This document shows positions 1 to 4,876 of a stretch of 8,612 bases of DNA, in pieces; position 1 is the first letter of the stretch; each line of letters opens with the position of its first letter. The translations under genes were made by a program, and so were the position numbers. The stretch is from NCBI GenBank assembly GCA_013214445.1, contig JABSPG010000149.1, forward strand, positions 1 through 8,612. The letters run 5' to 3'. The notes under the pieces were generated by a model. That model did no database searches. It was given only the letters and a program-made list of their open reading frames with translations, and had not been told where the DNA came from. This stretch comes from Ekhidna sp. (GTDB lineage: Bacteria > Bacteroidota > Bacteroidia > Cytophagales > Cyclobacteriaceae).

Positions 1-47
1 ACCAAGGTGACTCGGACGCTAAGGATTTTGCAGTCCCCGAAAAGAAA

Positions 48-305
48 TCACATAAAATAAAACCCTTCATAACAAGTCGTTTTTGACGAATCAGAAGAAA
101 GCAAAGACATCATTTGACAAATCTCGTCGCGAGCTTTCCATTGGTACTCATAAAATTGCTTATCTTCTCTCCAATACTTGATAGCTATTTTTCGAACACC
201 TAGGAACTTGAGCTGCCCAATCTTTAAAGCAAAGTGCTCATGGTTAGCGTACCTCGTGTACATGGGTGCAACACCTACAAGTTGGATATTATAATTACTA
301 GCCAT
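48..305 (-). CDS. Small hypothetical phage protein, 85 aa
   Basis: I do not recognise this protein. It starts at an ATG 6-7 nt after a GGAG Shine-Dalgarno that lies inside the upstream gene, and its start overlaps that gene's TAG by 8 nt (ATGGCTAG), so the two are probably translationally coupled. The N-terminal half (about residues 5-45) alternates hydrophobic and polar residues in a way that suggests beta strands; the middle is rich in aromatic and charged residues (YWREDKQFYEYQW), and the tail is Ser/Thr-rich, ending in an aromatic stretch GFYFM. There is no signal peptide or membrane segment. It is the last complete gene at this end of the window; the remaining 47 bp downstream contain no supported gene. 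That it is a real gene rests on start context and packing, not on homology. Confidence 0.7.
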   Translation of the reverse strand: MASNYNIQLVGVAPMYTRYANHEHFALKIGQLKFLGVRKIAIKYWREDKQFYEYQWKARDEICQMMSLLSSDSSKTTCYEGFYFM

Positions 306-621
306 TTAATTCTCCAGTTGTTTCGACAAGGGACTTCTCCAAATGTTTCGACAAGGGAATCATCCTTTCCGTTAGTTGTCCACATTGTATTGTACCTTTC
401 CAAACAGTCCTCAGTGGCTCCAGCTTAACATTGACATTTTTCAGAAAAGACTTGGCAGCATCCATGTTGTCAAACTCCCAATCTTCCTCGATATTAGTAT
501 GTGTTATTGAATTAGGTACGCTACTTGAGAATGTTTTCCATCCTGTTGTCCACTTAAACAAGCCAATCTTATAGTACTGGGGGTAGAACTTTCCACCTTC
601 GCTAATTATCCGAACTTCCAT
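298..621 (-). CDS. Small hypothetical phage protein, 107 aa, with duplicated C-terminal segment
   Basis: This protein is unrecognised. The ATG follows a GGAG with 7-nt spacing. The first half (residues 1-35) looks like a beta meander rich in Tyr, Trp and Gly (YPQYYKIGLFKW), followed by an acidic segment and FDNMDAAKSFLK, a helix that recalls the 'F-D-t-x-e-e-A' segment common in short phage ORFans. The last ~20 residues are encoded by two tandem 25-bp copies (309-358). Because 25 is not a multiple of three, the copies are read in different frames (LSKHLEK, then LVETTGEL). If only one copy were present, the frame would close at a TAA directly before the next ATG, so the present C-terminus and the 8-nt overlap with the next gene look like products of the duplication. 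No enzymatic motif is visible. Confidence 0.7.
   Translation of the reverse strand: MEVRIISEGGKFYPQYYKIGLFKWTTGWKTFSSSVPNSITHTNIEEDWEFDNMDAAKSFLKNVNVKLEPLRTVWKGTIQCGQLTERMIPLSKHLEKSLVETTGELNG
309..358. repeat. 25-bp tandem duplication carrying a ribosome-binding block
   Basis: Two adjacent copies, 309-333 and 334-358, match at 22 of 25 positions. On the minus strand each reads TCCCTTGTCGAAACA, three variable bases, then GGAGAA. The copy nearest the start at 305 provides the Shine-Dalgarno of the 85-aa gene; the other copy lies inside the 107-aa gene. Confidence 0.9.
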
Positions 622-653
622 TTTATTTCTCCAAGTGTTTATCTAAGTTGACC

Positions 654-893
654 TCATGCATGTGCATGGGTGAATACGGGAGTGCTGGGTGGGACTTCAC
701 CTGTACGGTCCATCCAAATTGTAGCTTCGAGTATTTCCCCGTCATCATCTGCAAACCAGTATTCGTCCAAGCGGGGGTTATTGTACCATGCAGCAACTAC
801 TTCATTATTCACAATAACCCAAACAGGTGCAGCTTCGTCCCATGCACAACATAGAGGGTATACGCCGTTCTCTGTATTTCCATAATCTACCAT
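654..893 (-). CDS. Small acidic Trp-rich hypothetical protein, 79 aa
   Basis: I do not recognise this protein. It starts at an ATG preceded by GAAAGGAAAACAAATT, a good Shine-Dalgarno. The product is acidic and carries five tryptophans (about residues 18, 25, 36, 46 and 60). The pattern VWVIVNNEVVAAWY ... EYWFADDDGEILEATIWMDR suggests an all-beta fold with a tight Asp-rich turn. It has no signal peptide, TM segment or catalytic motif. It is the first gene after one of the two promoter/leader modules of the window (917-963), so it probably heads the transcript that continues into the 107-aa and 85-aa genes. The tail ends THAHA; the DNA after the stop (652-622) retains the same AAACACTTGGAGAA block that precedes other genes here. 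Confidence 0.7.
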   Translation of the reverse strand: MVDYGNTENGVYPLCCAWDEAAPVWVIVNNEVVAAWYNNPRLDEYWFADDDGEILEATIWMDRTGEVPPSTPVFTHAHA

Positions 894-916
894 AATTTGT
901 TTTCCTTTCAGATAAG

Positions 917-963
917 TGTTTAGTTGATGAAGGAAGGATAACTCCCTTCTAACTTAATTGCAA
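917..963 (-). promoter_or_regulatory. Candidate sigma-70-type promoter and conserved leader before the 79-aa gene
   Basis: On the minus strand, TTGCAA (958-963) is separated by 17 nt from TATCCT (935-940), followed 5 nt later by CATCAACTAAACA (917-929). The same arrangement, with the same 17-nt and 5-nt spacings and an identical 13-mer, occurs before the nucleotidyltransferase gene. Transcription would start near the beginning of the 13-mer, making it the 5' end of the mRNA. The -10 matches the consensus only moderately; the support is the repeated geometry. Confidence 0.5.
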
Positions 964-988
964 GCTATCTCTGAGATAACTTGCAATT
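956..988 (-). other. 33-bp near-perfect dyad / stem-loop between nucleotidyltransferase gene and next promoter
   Basis: The arms 956-971 and 973-988 are inverted copies (AATTGCAAG..TATCTC) with one mismatch. In minus-strand RNA that mismatch becomes a G-U pair while on the plus strand it is C-A, which fits a structure acting in the minus-strand transcript. It lies 49-82 nt after the stop of the 197-aa gene. It has no U-tract after it in the minus direction, so it is a weak candidate as an intrinsic terminator; RNA processing, 3'-end protection or a protein-binding operator are alternatives. The left arm contains the proposed -35 element of the next promoter. The surrounding 144-bp gap (894-1037) holds no ORF. 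Confidence 0.6.
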
Positions 989-1037
989 CTTTATTTATTT
1001 AGACGGTAAAGAGGGCAAGCCATAGAGCAAGTGAATT

Positions 1038-1631
1038 TCAAGGCACTAAAGAGAAAAGGCCCTTAGTACTAAACTTTTGTCCACTTGCTATTTGTCCACT
1101 TGATACTCGTTCCATGTAGACACGGGTTTTCTCGGATACACTCCAGCCACACGATTCTATTACTTCCAGCAACCTTTTATATCTTTTGCAGGGTGCAACC
1201 ACAGTAGGTGAGAGGTAGAATATCCCTTCATCCACTCCTGCATATATCGCTTGACCATCTTCTCCTAAGTAGTACTGGTTGATGTTGCTATCGAAGGATT
1301 GTAGTATAGACTGGAGATAGTCTCTTTCCCACAGTATCAGGTCGATGCAGCCTTCCACTTTAAGAACAAGTTTCACTCGTCCTGTCTGCCCACGGTCCTC
1401 TTCAAAATAATCTCCATCAGTGAGGTTCTCTACTTCAAGCCCTGCTAGTCGCATATCACGGATTGCCAGTATAAGGTTATGCTCAACGTCTTTTACACCA
1501 CCTCTCCAGATACAGATATCTACATCTCTTGGTTCGATACCGTGCGCTTTGTCTCTCGCCGCACCACCACAGATAGCGTGAGGTACTTTACGGTCTTTCA
1601 AGATATCCATTACCAGTTTTAAGTCTTTCAT
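1038..1631 (-). CDS. Minimal nucleotidyltransferase (Pol beta / CCA-adding enzyme head-domain-like), 197 aa
   Basis: Residues 20-40 carry the signature of the class II tRNA nucleotidyltransferase/poly(A) polymerase head: G22-G23, R26-D27, then G31 and PRDVDI with the metal-binding pair D36 and D38. A third acidic residue is plausibly D97 in CIDLILW, where the family has its third carboxylate on a beta strand. The segment SFDSNINQYYLG (about 112-125) resembles the 'FT/FD-iN' strand following the active site in that family. It transfers a nucleotide to an acceptor by family chemistry, but at 197 aa it lacks most of the neck, body and tail helices that hold tRNA in cellular CCA enzymes (about 400 aa), so tRNA is not an assured substrate; a minimal or antitoxin-like nucleotidyltransferase is an alternative. 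It starts at an ATG after AAAAGGAAAACAAATC and has its own promoter-like module upstream. Confidence 0.85.
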   Translation of the reverse strand: MKDLKLVMDILKDRKVPHAICGGAARDKAHGIEPRDVDICIWRGGVKDVEHNLILAIRDMRLAGLEVENLTDGDYFEEDRGQTGRVKLVLKVEGCIDLILWERDYLQSILQSFDSNINQYYLGEDGQAIYAGVDEGIFYLSPTVVAPCKRYKRLLEVIESCGWSVSEKTRVYMERVSSGQIASGQKFSTKGLFSLVP

Positions 1632-1658
1632 GATTTGTTTTCCTTTTAAGCTGCTGCT

Positions 1659-1705
1659 TGTTTAGTTGATGGGAGAAGTTTACTTGAAGCCTCTCCACTT
1701 GTCAA
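1659..1705 (-). promoter_or_regulatory. Candidate sigma-70-type promoter and conserved leader before the nucleotidyltransferase gene
   Basis: On the minus strand a consensus -35 TTGACA (1700-1705) is followed after 17 nt by TAAACT (1677-1682), then 5 nt and CATCAACTAAACA (1659-1671). The same 13-mer sits at the same distance from the -10 in the module at 917-963. Downstream in both, AAGGAAAACAAAT precedes the ATG. The region between -35 and leader can also fold (GTTGA..GGAGAG / TTCTCC..TCAAC). A host sigma-70 holoenzyme would be expected to read it. Confidence 0.6.
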
Positions 1706-1720
1706 CAACTTATTTTACTT

Positions 1721-2020
1721 TTATCTTCTACCAAACTTTTTGGCACCATGTCCGTGAAGTAAGTTCCCATCTTCAGAGAGATGTACATCGGTGATAAGCG
1801 TGTACCCGAATGTTAGAGACTCTACGTGACTATCGGTATCGCTATAAACAACTACCCTTCTGTTGTGCAAGAGCTCGGCTGTACCCTCAATCTTTATAAG
1901 CTTTACATAATGACCTGGCCTGTAACCTTGTGACCACAGAGAGCTCTCAGGGGAGATACTTGCTACTAACGCTTCAAAGGTCCTATCGTTGGTAAGGTTT
2001 TTTATTTCAGAGTCAAACAC
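1721..2020 (-). CDS. Hypothetical protein, 99 aa, GTG start
   Basis: This protein is unrecognised. It starts at a GTG (2018-2020) six nt after AGGAG; the GTG overlaps the stop of the upstream TM-protein gene (GTGTTTGA, 8 nt), so translation is probably coupled. Residues 1-28 look helical. Residues 30-80 look like a small beta barrel (GYRPGHYVKLIKIEG ... RRVVVYSDTD ... LTFGYTLITDVHL), and the tail is Gly/His/Arg-rich (HGHGAKKFGRR). There is no membrane segment. It is the last gene of a three-gene coupled set (2662 to 1721); the next gene has its own promoter, so this is probably the end of a translation unit. Confidence 0.7.
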   Translation of the reverse strand: MFDSEIKNLTNDRTFEALVASISPESSLWSQGYRPGHYVKLIKIEGTAELLHNRRVVVYSDTDSHVESLTFGYTLITDVHLSEDGNLLHGHGAKKFGRR

Positions 2021-2345
2021 TCTCTTCTCCTATTATCAGTTTTGAAAAGTGAGAGTCTAACAGTACCAAAAACTCCCCTCTTTCTATCTCTACGGCTAGC
2101 TCATCAAGGCCAGTATGTATGATGCTGGCATTCCGGTCAATCTTGTACAAGTCAATCCTGAAACTACGGCTCTGGGTGGGGTATCCTGATTGGGTGGGGT
2201 AGATACGCCTCTCATAGTACACCCAATCAGGGGTGACTTTCCGAGACTTGTCCCGGTAGAATTTATAAATCCCATCTACGATTGCCACCAGTACTGCTCC
2301 TCCCACTATCGCTACAAGCTCTTCGGGGGTAAATGCCATGCTCAT
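2013..2345 (-). CDS. Small N-terminally membrane-anchored hypothetical protein, 110 aa
   Basis: Residues 9-29 (ELVAIVGGAVLVAIVDGIYK) form one hydrophobic helix, followed by a basic stretch (KFYRDKSRKV), which suggests an N-out/C-in anchor with a cytoplasmic tail. The tail contains a short tandem repeat, YPTQSG YPTQSR, encoded by repeated ACCCCACCCA DNA, and then an alternating strand/helix region. The ATG overlaps the upstream stop (ATGA) and follows GGAG by 8 nt; the gene itself overlaps the next GTG start by 8 nt. No known family is recognised. The codons for the repeat and for the preceding TPDWVY form a perfect 12-bp inverted repeat. Confidence 0.75.
   Translation of the reverse strand: MSMAFTPEELVAIVGGAVLVAIVDGIYKFYRDKSRKVTPDWVYYERRIYPTQSGYPTQSRSFRIDLYKIDRNASIIHTGLDELAVEIERGEFLVLLDSHFSKLIIGEESV
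2185..2231. repeat. Perfect 12-bp inverted repeat inside the membrane-protein gene
   Basis: CCTGATTGGGTG at 2185-2196 and CACCCAATCAGG at 2220-2231 are perfect reverse complements separated by 23 nt. A partial extra copy of the GGGTGGGGTA part lies at 2174-2183, giving a tandem element too. In the mRNA this would form a GC-rich stem within the coding region. Confidence 0.85.
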
Positions 2346-2662
2346 GTAATTTTCTCCAATTGTTTACGATACCCTTCAGTTATCTCCAGTATCCTTAGCT
2401 GAAGAGCTTCTGGTTTCTCATTCTTACATTCTACCAGAGCTCTCATCAATATGTAAAGTGTTTCTGTGTTAGCCGAAGATTTAATACCATCAGCACTCTC
2501 TATGTAAATGGTAAGTGTTTTATCAAGGTGCTCACAGATATCTTTTAGTAATGCTGGAATATGGATACCGTGACTTTCAAGTAAAGCACGAATATTGTAC
2601 TCATCTTTTATCGGTGCTGGTTCTTCTGTTTTATTTATTTTGTACCTGATTGTATCAGACAT
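2342..2662 (-). CDS. Hypothetical mostly helical protein, 106 aa
   Basis: I do not recognise this protein. The ATG is 7 nt from GGGAG in a CAAACAACGGGAGAATTTTT context. The first 20 residues are charged and proline-containing; residues 23-105 read as several amphipathic helices (IRALLESHGIHIPALLKDICEHL, ETLYILMRALVECKNEKPEALQ and a C-terminal helix). Size and helix content fit a small adaptor or binding protein, but nothing identifies a partner. The stop overlaps the next gene's start by ATGA, and its last codons (AAA CAA TTG GAG AAA) double as the next gene's Shine-Dalgarno block. Confidence 0.7.
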   Translation of the reverse strand: MSDTIRYKINKTEEPAPIKDEYNIRALLESHGIHIPALLKDICEHLDKTLTIYIESADGIKSSANTETLYILMRALVECKNEKPEALQLRILEITEGYRKQLEKIT

Positions 2663-2691
2663 AAAAATTCTCCCGTTGTTTGTTGCTTTAC

Positions 2692-3156
2692 TCAGAACTC
2701 ACTCCATACTACAAGGAGTTCAGAGATATTAGCAGTGTACTTATCGACCCTTCTCTGACTCCGGGCATTTACACTGTGGTGCAAATTACGAGAAGAATCA
2801 GCAATTTTAACTAAGCAAGCATACTCTGATTGGCCCATGCCGCTGATGTAATCAGCCCTACTTTGGTTCTTTCCTTTGGTCATAATCAAGATACCAGTAG
2901 CGATAGTAGTCGAGAACATCTCTTGAATTTGCGGGTAAGTTGCTTCTGTATCCTCAAACAAATCATGTCCAAATGCAACACACAGATAAATATCACGTTC
3001 ATCGGGATTGGTAATACCCCATGCATCCATCAGCTCAGCTGTTTTCTCTGCCACTTCATTCAGATGAAAATCATATCCACGAGTACCATACTTCTGGCCT
3101 TTGTGTGCCTGTACTGCGAAACGTTTCATTTTTGATACTACTTTTGATGCTCTCAT
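2692..3156 (-). CDS. HD-domain phosphohydrolase, SpoT/Mesh1-like small alarmone hydrolase, 154 aa
   Basis: The sequence follows the RelA/SpoT hydrolase-domain layout: AVQAHKGQ (14-21), H31 in YDFHLNEVAE, the HD pair H64-D65 in GHDLFEDTEAT with E68-D69, MTKGK (92-96), and KIADSSRNL with D120 and N124. These correspond in order to the Mn-binding His, HD, ED, Asp and Asn residues of SpoT and Mesh1. In that family the enzyme removes the 3'-pyrophosphate of (p)ppGpp, giving GTP/GDP and PPi; Mesh1 also acts on NADPH. No synthetase or regulatory domain is attached, and 154 aa is near the size of a stand-alone hydrolase (about 180 aa), slightly short at the C-terminus. During infection it would keep alarmone levels low, or remove a related nucleotide; that role is inferred. 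The ATG follows AGGAG by 10 nt. Confidence 0.85.
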   Translation of the reverse strand: MRASKVVSKMKRFAVQAHKGQKYGTRGYDFHLNEVAEKTAELMDAWGITNPDERDIYLCVAFGHDLFEDTEATYPQIQEMFSTTIATGILIMTKGKNQSRADYISGMGQSEYACLVKIADSSRNLHHSVNARSQRRVDKYTANISELLVVWSEF

Positions 3157-3182
3157 AGTGTGTAAGCTCCTATAAGCTATTA

Positions 3183-3461
3183 TTAGGACAATACGTCTAT
3201 TACTGATAGGTTGGTAAGGCTACTGCCATTATCGTTGCTAGATTTGCCTGTGGCGAGCGATAAGCAGTGTTCATTAAGCTCATCTACATCTATCCAATAG
3301 TCGAAAAACCTGATAGGCACTTTATACTCATTTCCATTTATCCGTCCTGACTCTGCTGAGAAGATACCAATTTCCATGCCGAGCTCATCAAAACATGCAA
3401 CCTCTTGTCCGTCTAGAGGGAGTTGCTGAAACCCAGAACCAACTTTACTATGTACATTCAT
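3183..3461 (-). CDS. Hypothetical protein, 92 aa
   Basis: This protein is not firmly assigned. The ATG follows AAGGAATATAGAGT. The core GFQQLPLDGQEVACFDELGMEIGIFSAESGRI ... FFDYWIDVDEL has the feel of the short DUF551-type phage/prophage proteins (a 'LP..gqeV....d' strand, a variable middle, and a 'yWi.ldEL' end), but the canonical Trp residues at the start are missing, so this is only a resemblance. The last 25 residues are Ser/Asn-rich and probably disordered. It lies between a candidate stem-loop terminator and the alarmone-hydrolase gene, and may share a message with the latter (26-nt gap). Confidence 0.65.
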   Translation of the reverse strand: MNVHSKVGSGFQQLPLDGQEVACFDELGMEIGIFSAESGRINGNEYKVPIRFFDYWIDVDELNEHCLSLATGKSSNDNGSSLTNLSVIDVLS

Positions 3462-3505
3462 ACTCTATATTCCTTCTAAAAATGTTATCGAAATACTCGA
3501 CGAAA

Positions 3506-3527
3506 GGGGCAATGTCGCTCGGCCCCC
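3506..3527 (-). terminator. Short GC stem-loop after the zinc-knuckle gene (possible weak terminator)
   Basis: In the minus-strand RNA a GGGGC/GCCCC stem (3522-3526 with 3506-3510) with an 11-nt loop begins a few nt after the stop at 3532 and is followed by TTTCGT. The U-run is short, so termination would be partial at best. The 70-bp gap 3462-3531 has no ORF. Confidence 0.35.
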
Positions 3528-3531
3528 TGAT

Positions 3532-3762
3532 TTAATAACTGAATTCTACACCACACTTAACACACTTGTCAACACATGTATGAAAGATAATTTCAGTATC
3601 CACCATCTCATGTTCTTTACAGGTATACTGCTTCCAAGTTACGTCTACCCTTTCACGGGCTATAGCTACCTGTTTCTCCAGACGTTCTAGCTTTTTCTTA
3701 GCAAGCTCATGCTCTTGTAAGGTAATGTTGTGCATGGTGGTTTTCCCGTATGATGATAGCAT
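3532..3762 (-). CDS. Coiled-coil protein with C-terminal Cys/His zinc-knuckle-like motif, 76 aa
   Basis: I place the start at the ATG at 3762: it lies one nt after the upstream TAA (TAATATG) and 8 nt after GGGAG, whereas the in-frame ATG at 3798 lies within the upstream gene and has no ribosome-binding site. Residues 15-45 (LQEHELAKKKLERLEKQVAI...) form an amphipathic, Lys/Glu-rich coiled coil. The end carries C48-x2-H51 and C67-x2-C70, with H61 and C63 between, which would make a CCHC-type zinc site. This layout (helical hairpin plus small Zn knuckle) is common in phage-encoded small proteins that bind host factors or nucleic acid, but no specific role can be stated. An alternative start is the ATG at 3735. 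Confidence 0.7.
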   Translation of the reverse strand: MLSSYGKTTMHNITLQEHELAKKKLERLEKQVAIARERVDVTWKQYTCKEHEMVDTEIIFHTCVDKCVKCGVEFSY

Positions 3763-3763
3763 A

Positions 3764-4132
3764 TTAATACTCCCACCCATAGAGGTATTGAGGCACACCG
3801 TTAGCTTCTTTTATTGCGGTAGCAAGTGTCTTCCATGGCACATTCCACTCACTGTAAATCATGAGATGTTTTTTGTGCATGATATCAACTACTTCAAATT
3901 CTCCGAACTCTAGAAGGGCCTGGTACTCTTCTTCCGTAACTACCTCAACGAAAAGGATACGGAAAGCCTCTTCCTCTGTATAAGCCAATACAACATCGGT
4001 GTCACCAACCTGGTATGCTTTTAATGCGGGTTTCGATTTGACTTCCCTCCCCCAGATAAGGAACCCCACTAGGGCTAAAGCTGTAAAGACTTCCGTTGAT
4101 GCAATTAGTGCCTTGATAAAAATCGGGTCCAT
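3764..4132 (-). CDS. N-terminally membrane-anchored hypothetical protein, 122 aa
   Basis: Residues 8-27 (ALIASTEVFTALALVGFLIW) form a single hydrophobic helix, followed by basic residues (GREVKSK), which predicts an inner-membrane anchor with the soluble part in the cytoplasm. The soluble part has two similar-looking acidic helices (YTEEEAFRILFVEVV and VTEEEYQALLEF) and an aromatic end (PQYLYGWEY). No family is recognised. The ATG follows AGGAG by 7 nt, and that AGGAG overlaps the TAG stop of the SLOG gene upstream, so the genes are on one message. Phage proteins of this kind are often host-membrane or superinfection-related, but nothing here shows it. Confidence 0.75.
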   Translation of the reverse strand: MDPIFIKALIASTEVFTALALVGFLIWGREVKSKPALKAYQVGDTDVVLAYTEEEAFRILFVEVVTEEEYQALLEFGEFEVVDIMHKKHLMIYSEWNVPWKTLATAIKEANGVPQYLYGWEY

Positions 4133-4142
4133 ATTTGTTCTC

Positions 4143-4658
4143 CTAATAGTTAATTATGTAAACTGTTTTTCCTAATGATTCCATGTAGTCTATCATGTCT
4201 TTGGTTCCGGTGCTAGTTTTATTCCAGAATGCTATTAAAATATCTGAAACATCACCCATGTTGTGATTCCTGTTTATACCAGCCAGTACATTATAGGGAC
4301 TACCATACTTATTGTACTTAACCCTGCATGGCTTAGTCTTGATATCCTTCCAACTAGCATCAAACTCTCTGTACGGCATTTGGTTATGCTTAAACAGCCT
4401 ATGTGCCATAATGTCAGCACCTCTTGCCATACCGCAGACTAGTGTAACTTGGTCCTCTCTCAGCCCTTCAGCCTTGAGCACTTCTCCCAGATGATAAAGC
4501 ATTTTCGCCTCGTCATTAAAGTCACGACCACCAGCTATGATTATCTGCTTATTAATTCTTAACGCCTTTGTCGTACATCTAACCAAGTACCTTTTCACGG
4601 TATTACAATGGCACCGCTTAGGAGCGCAAAAGCAAGATAAGTTCAGGTCCCTATGCAT
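4143..4658 (-). CDS. SLOG-superfamily (DUF2493/YspA-like) protein with C-terminal part of DUF4326; frameshifted from the gene start
   Basis: Residues 40-171 form a Rossmann-like SLOG domain: IIIAGGRDF (39-47) at the first strand, VCGMARGAD (74-82) as the nucleotide-binding glycine motif, then a strand plus helix around IRNHNMGDVSDILIAFWN-type residues and a final strand KTVYII. SLOG domains bind or process nucleotides and NAD/ADP-ribose-like ligands. Residues 5-25 (LNLSCFCAPKRCHCNTVKRYL) are the typical C-terminal end of a DUF4326 domain, whose beginning lies upstream in another frame. The reading frame stays open for 41 codons above this ATG, up to an A4 tract at 4780-4783, and those codons are also DUF4326-like (ERNRVCDLYHKEFHEKV). 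The full product would be a 244-aa DUF4326-SLOG fusion. The ATG at 4658 has a poorly placed Shine-Dalgarno (AGAGG 2 nt away), so it is unlikely to be a true independent start. Confidence 0.8.
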   Translation of the reverse strand: MHRDLNLSCFCAPKRCHCNTVKRYLVRCTTKALRINKQIIIAGGRDFNDEAKMLYHLGEVLKAEGLREDQVTLVCGMARGADIMAHRLFKHNQMPYREFDASWKDIKTKPCRVKYNKYGSPYNVLAGINRNHNMGDVSDILIAFWNKTSTGTKDMIDYMESLGKTVYIINY

Positions 4659-4669
4659 AGCCTCTTGTG

Positions 4670-4876
4670 TTAGATGGAATAGGTGTTTTTTGAAAGAGAG
4701 GTTTGTTCCTTTTCTAACCTTTTCATGGAACTCTTTGTGATATAAATCACAAACCCTGTTACGCTCCTTCTCGGAGGGATTTTCATTGCATGGTCATTAC
4801 CCAAAATGGAGTTCCGTCCACAATAGACGGATTCCCCTTTGAAGGTGTGACGATTAACAACCGTCACAATTGGCAT
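4670..4876 (-). CDS. N-terminal part of DUF4326 domain, split from the SLOG gene by a frameshift
   Basis: Residues 3-27 (IVTVVNRHTFKG..SVYCGRNSILGN) match the opening of DUF4326, where a 'vvN' strand is followed by 'vYiGRgs.lGN'. After residue 32 the similarity stops, while the -1 frame continues with a normal DUF4326 helix, so only codons 1-32 (4876-4781) appear meaningful; the remaining 36 codons are an out-of-frame tail. The start overlaps the upstream TAA (TAATG), giving a coupled junction, with only a weak AGG nearby. Either one base is missing from an A5 tract (mutation or sequencing error), or ribosomes change frame. DUF4326 has no established biochemical function; its conserved C-x-C and C-H residues, supplied by the second frame, suggest a metal or nucleotide site. 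Confidence 0.75.
   Translation of the reverse strand: MPIVTVVNRHTFKGESVYCGRNSILGNDHAMKIPPRRSVTGFVIYITKSSMKRLEKEQTSLSKNTYSI

Noticed and set aside
1..47. Possible tRNA-like stretch (minus strand GGGGACTGCAAAATCC near the edge)
   Set aside because: The would-be anticodon loop has 8 nt, the stem needs two G-U pairs, and there is no D-arm or acceptor sequence upstream; it is not a tRNA on visible evidence. No gene start is supported in these 47 bp either.
4775..4790. Classical programmed -1 frameshift signal in the DUF4326 gene
   Set aside because: No X-XXY-YYZ heptamer is present in frame; only an A4 run (ATG AAA ATC). A deleted base is more likely than a standard slippery site, though not excluded.
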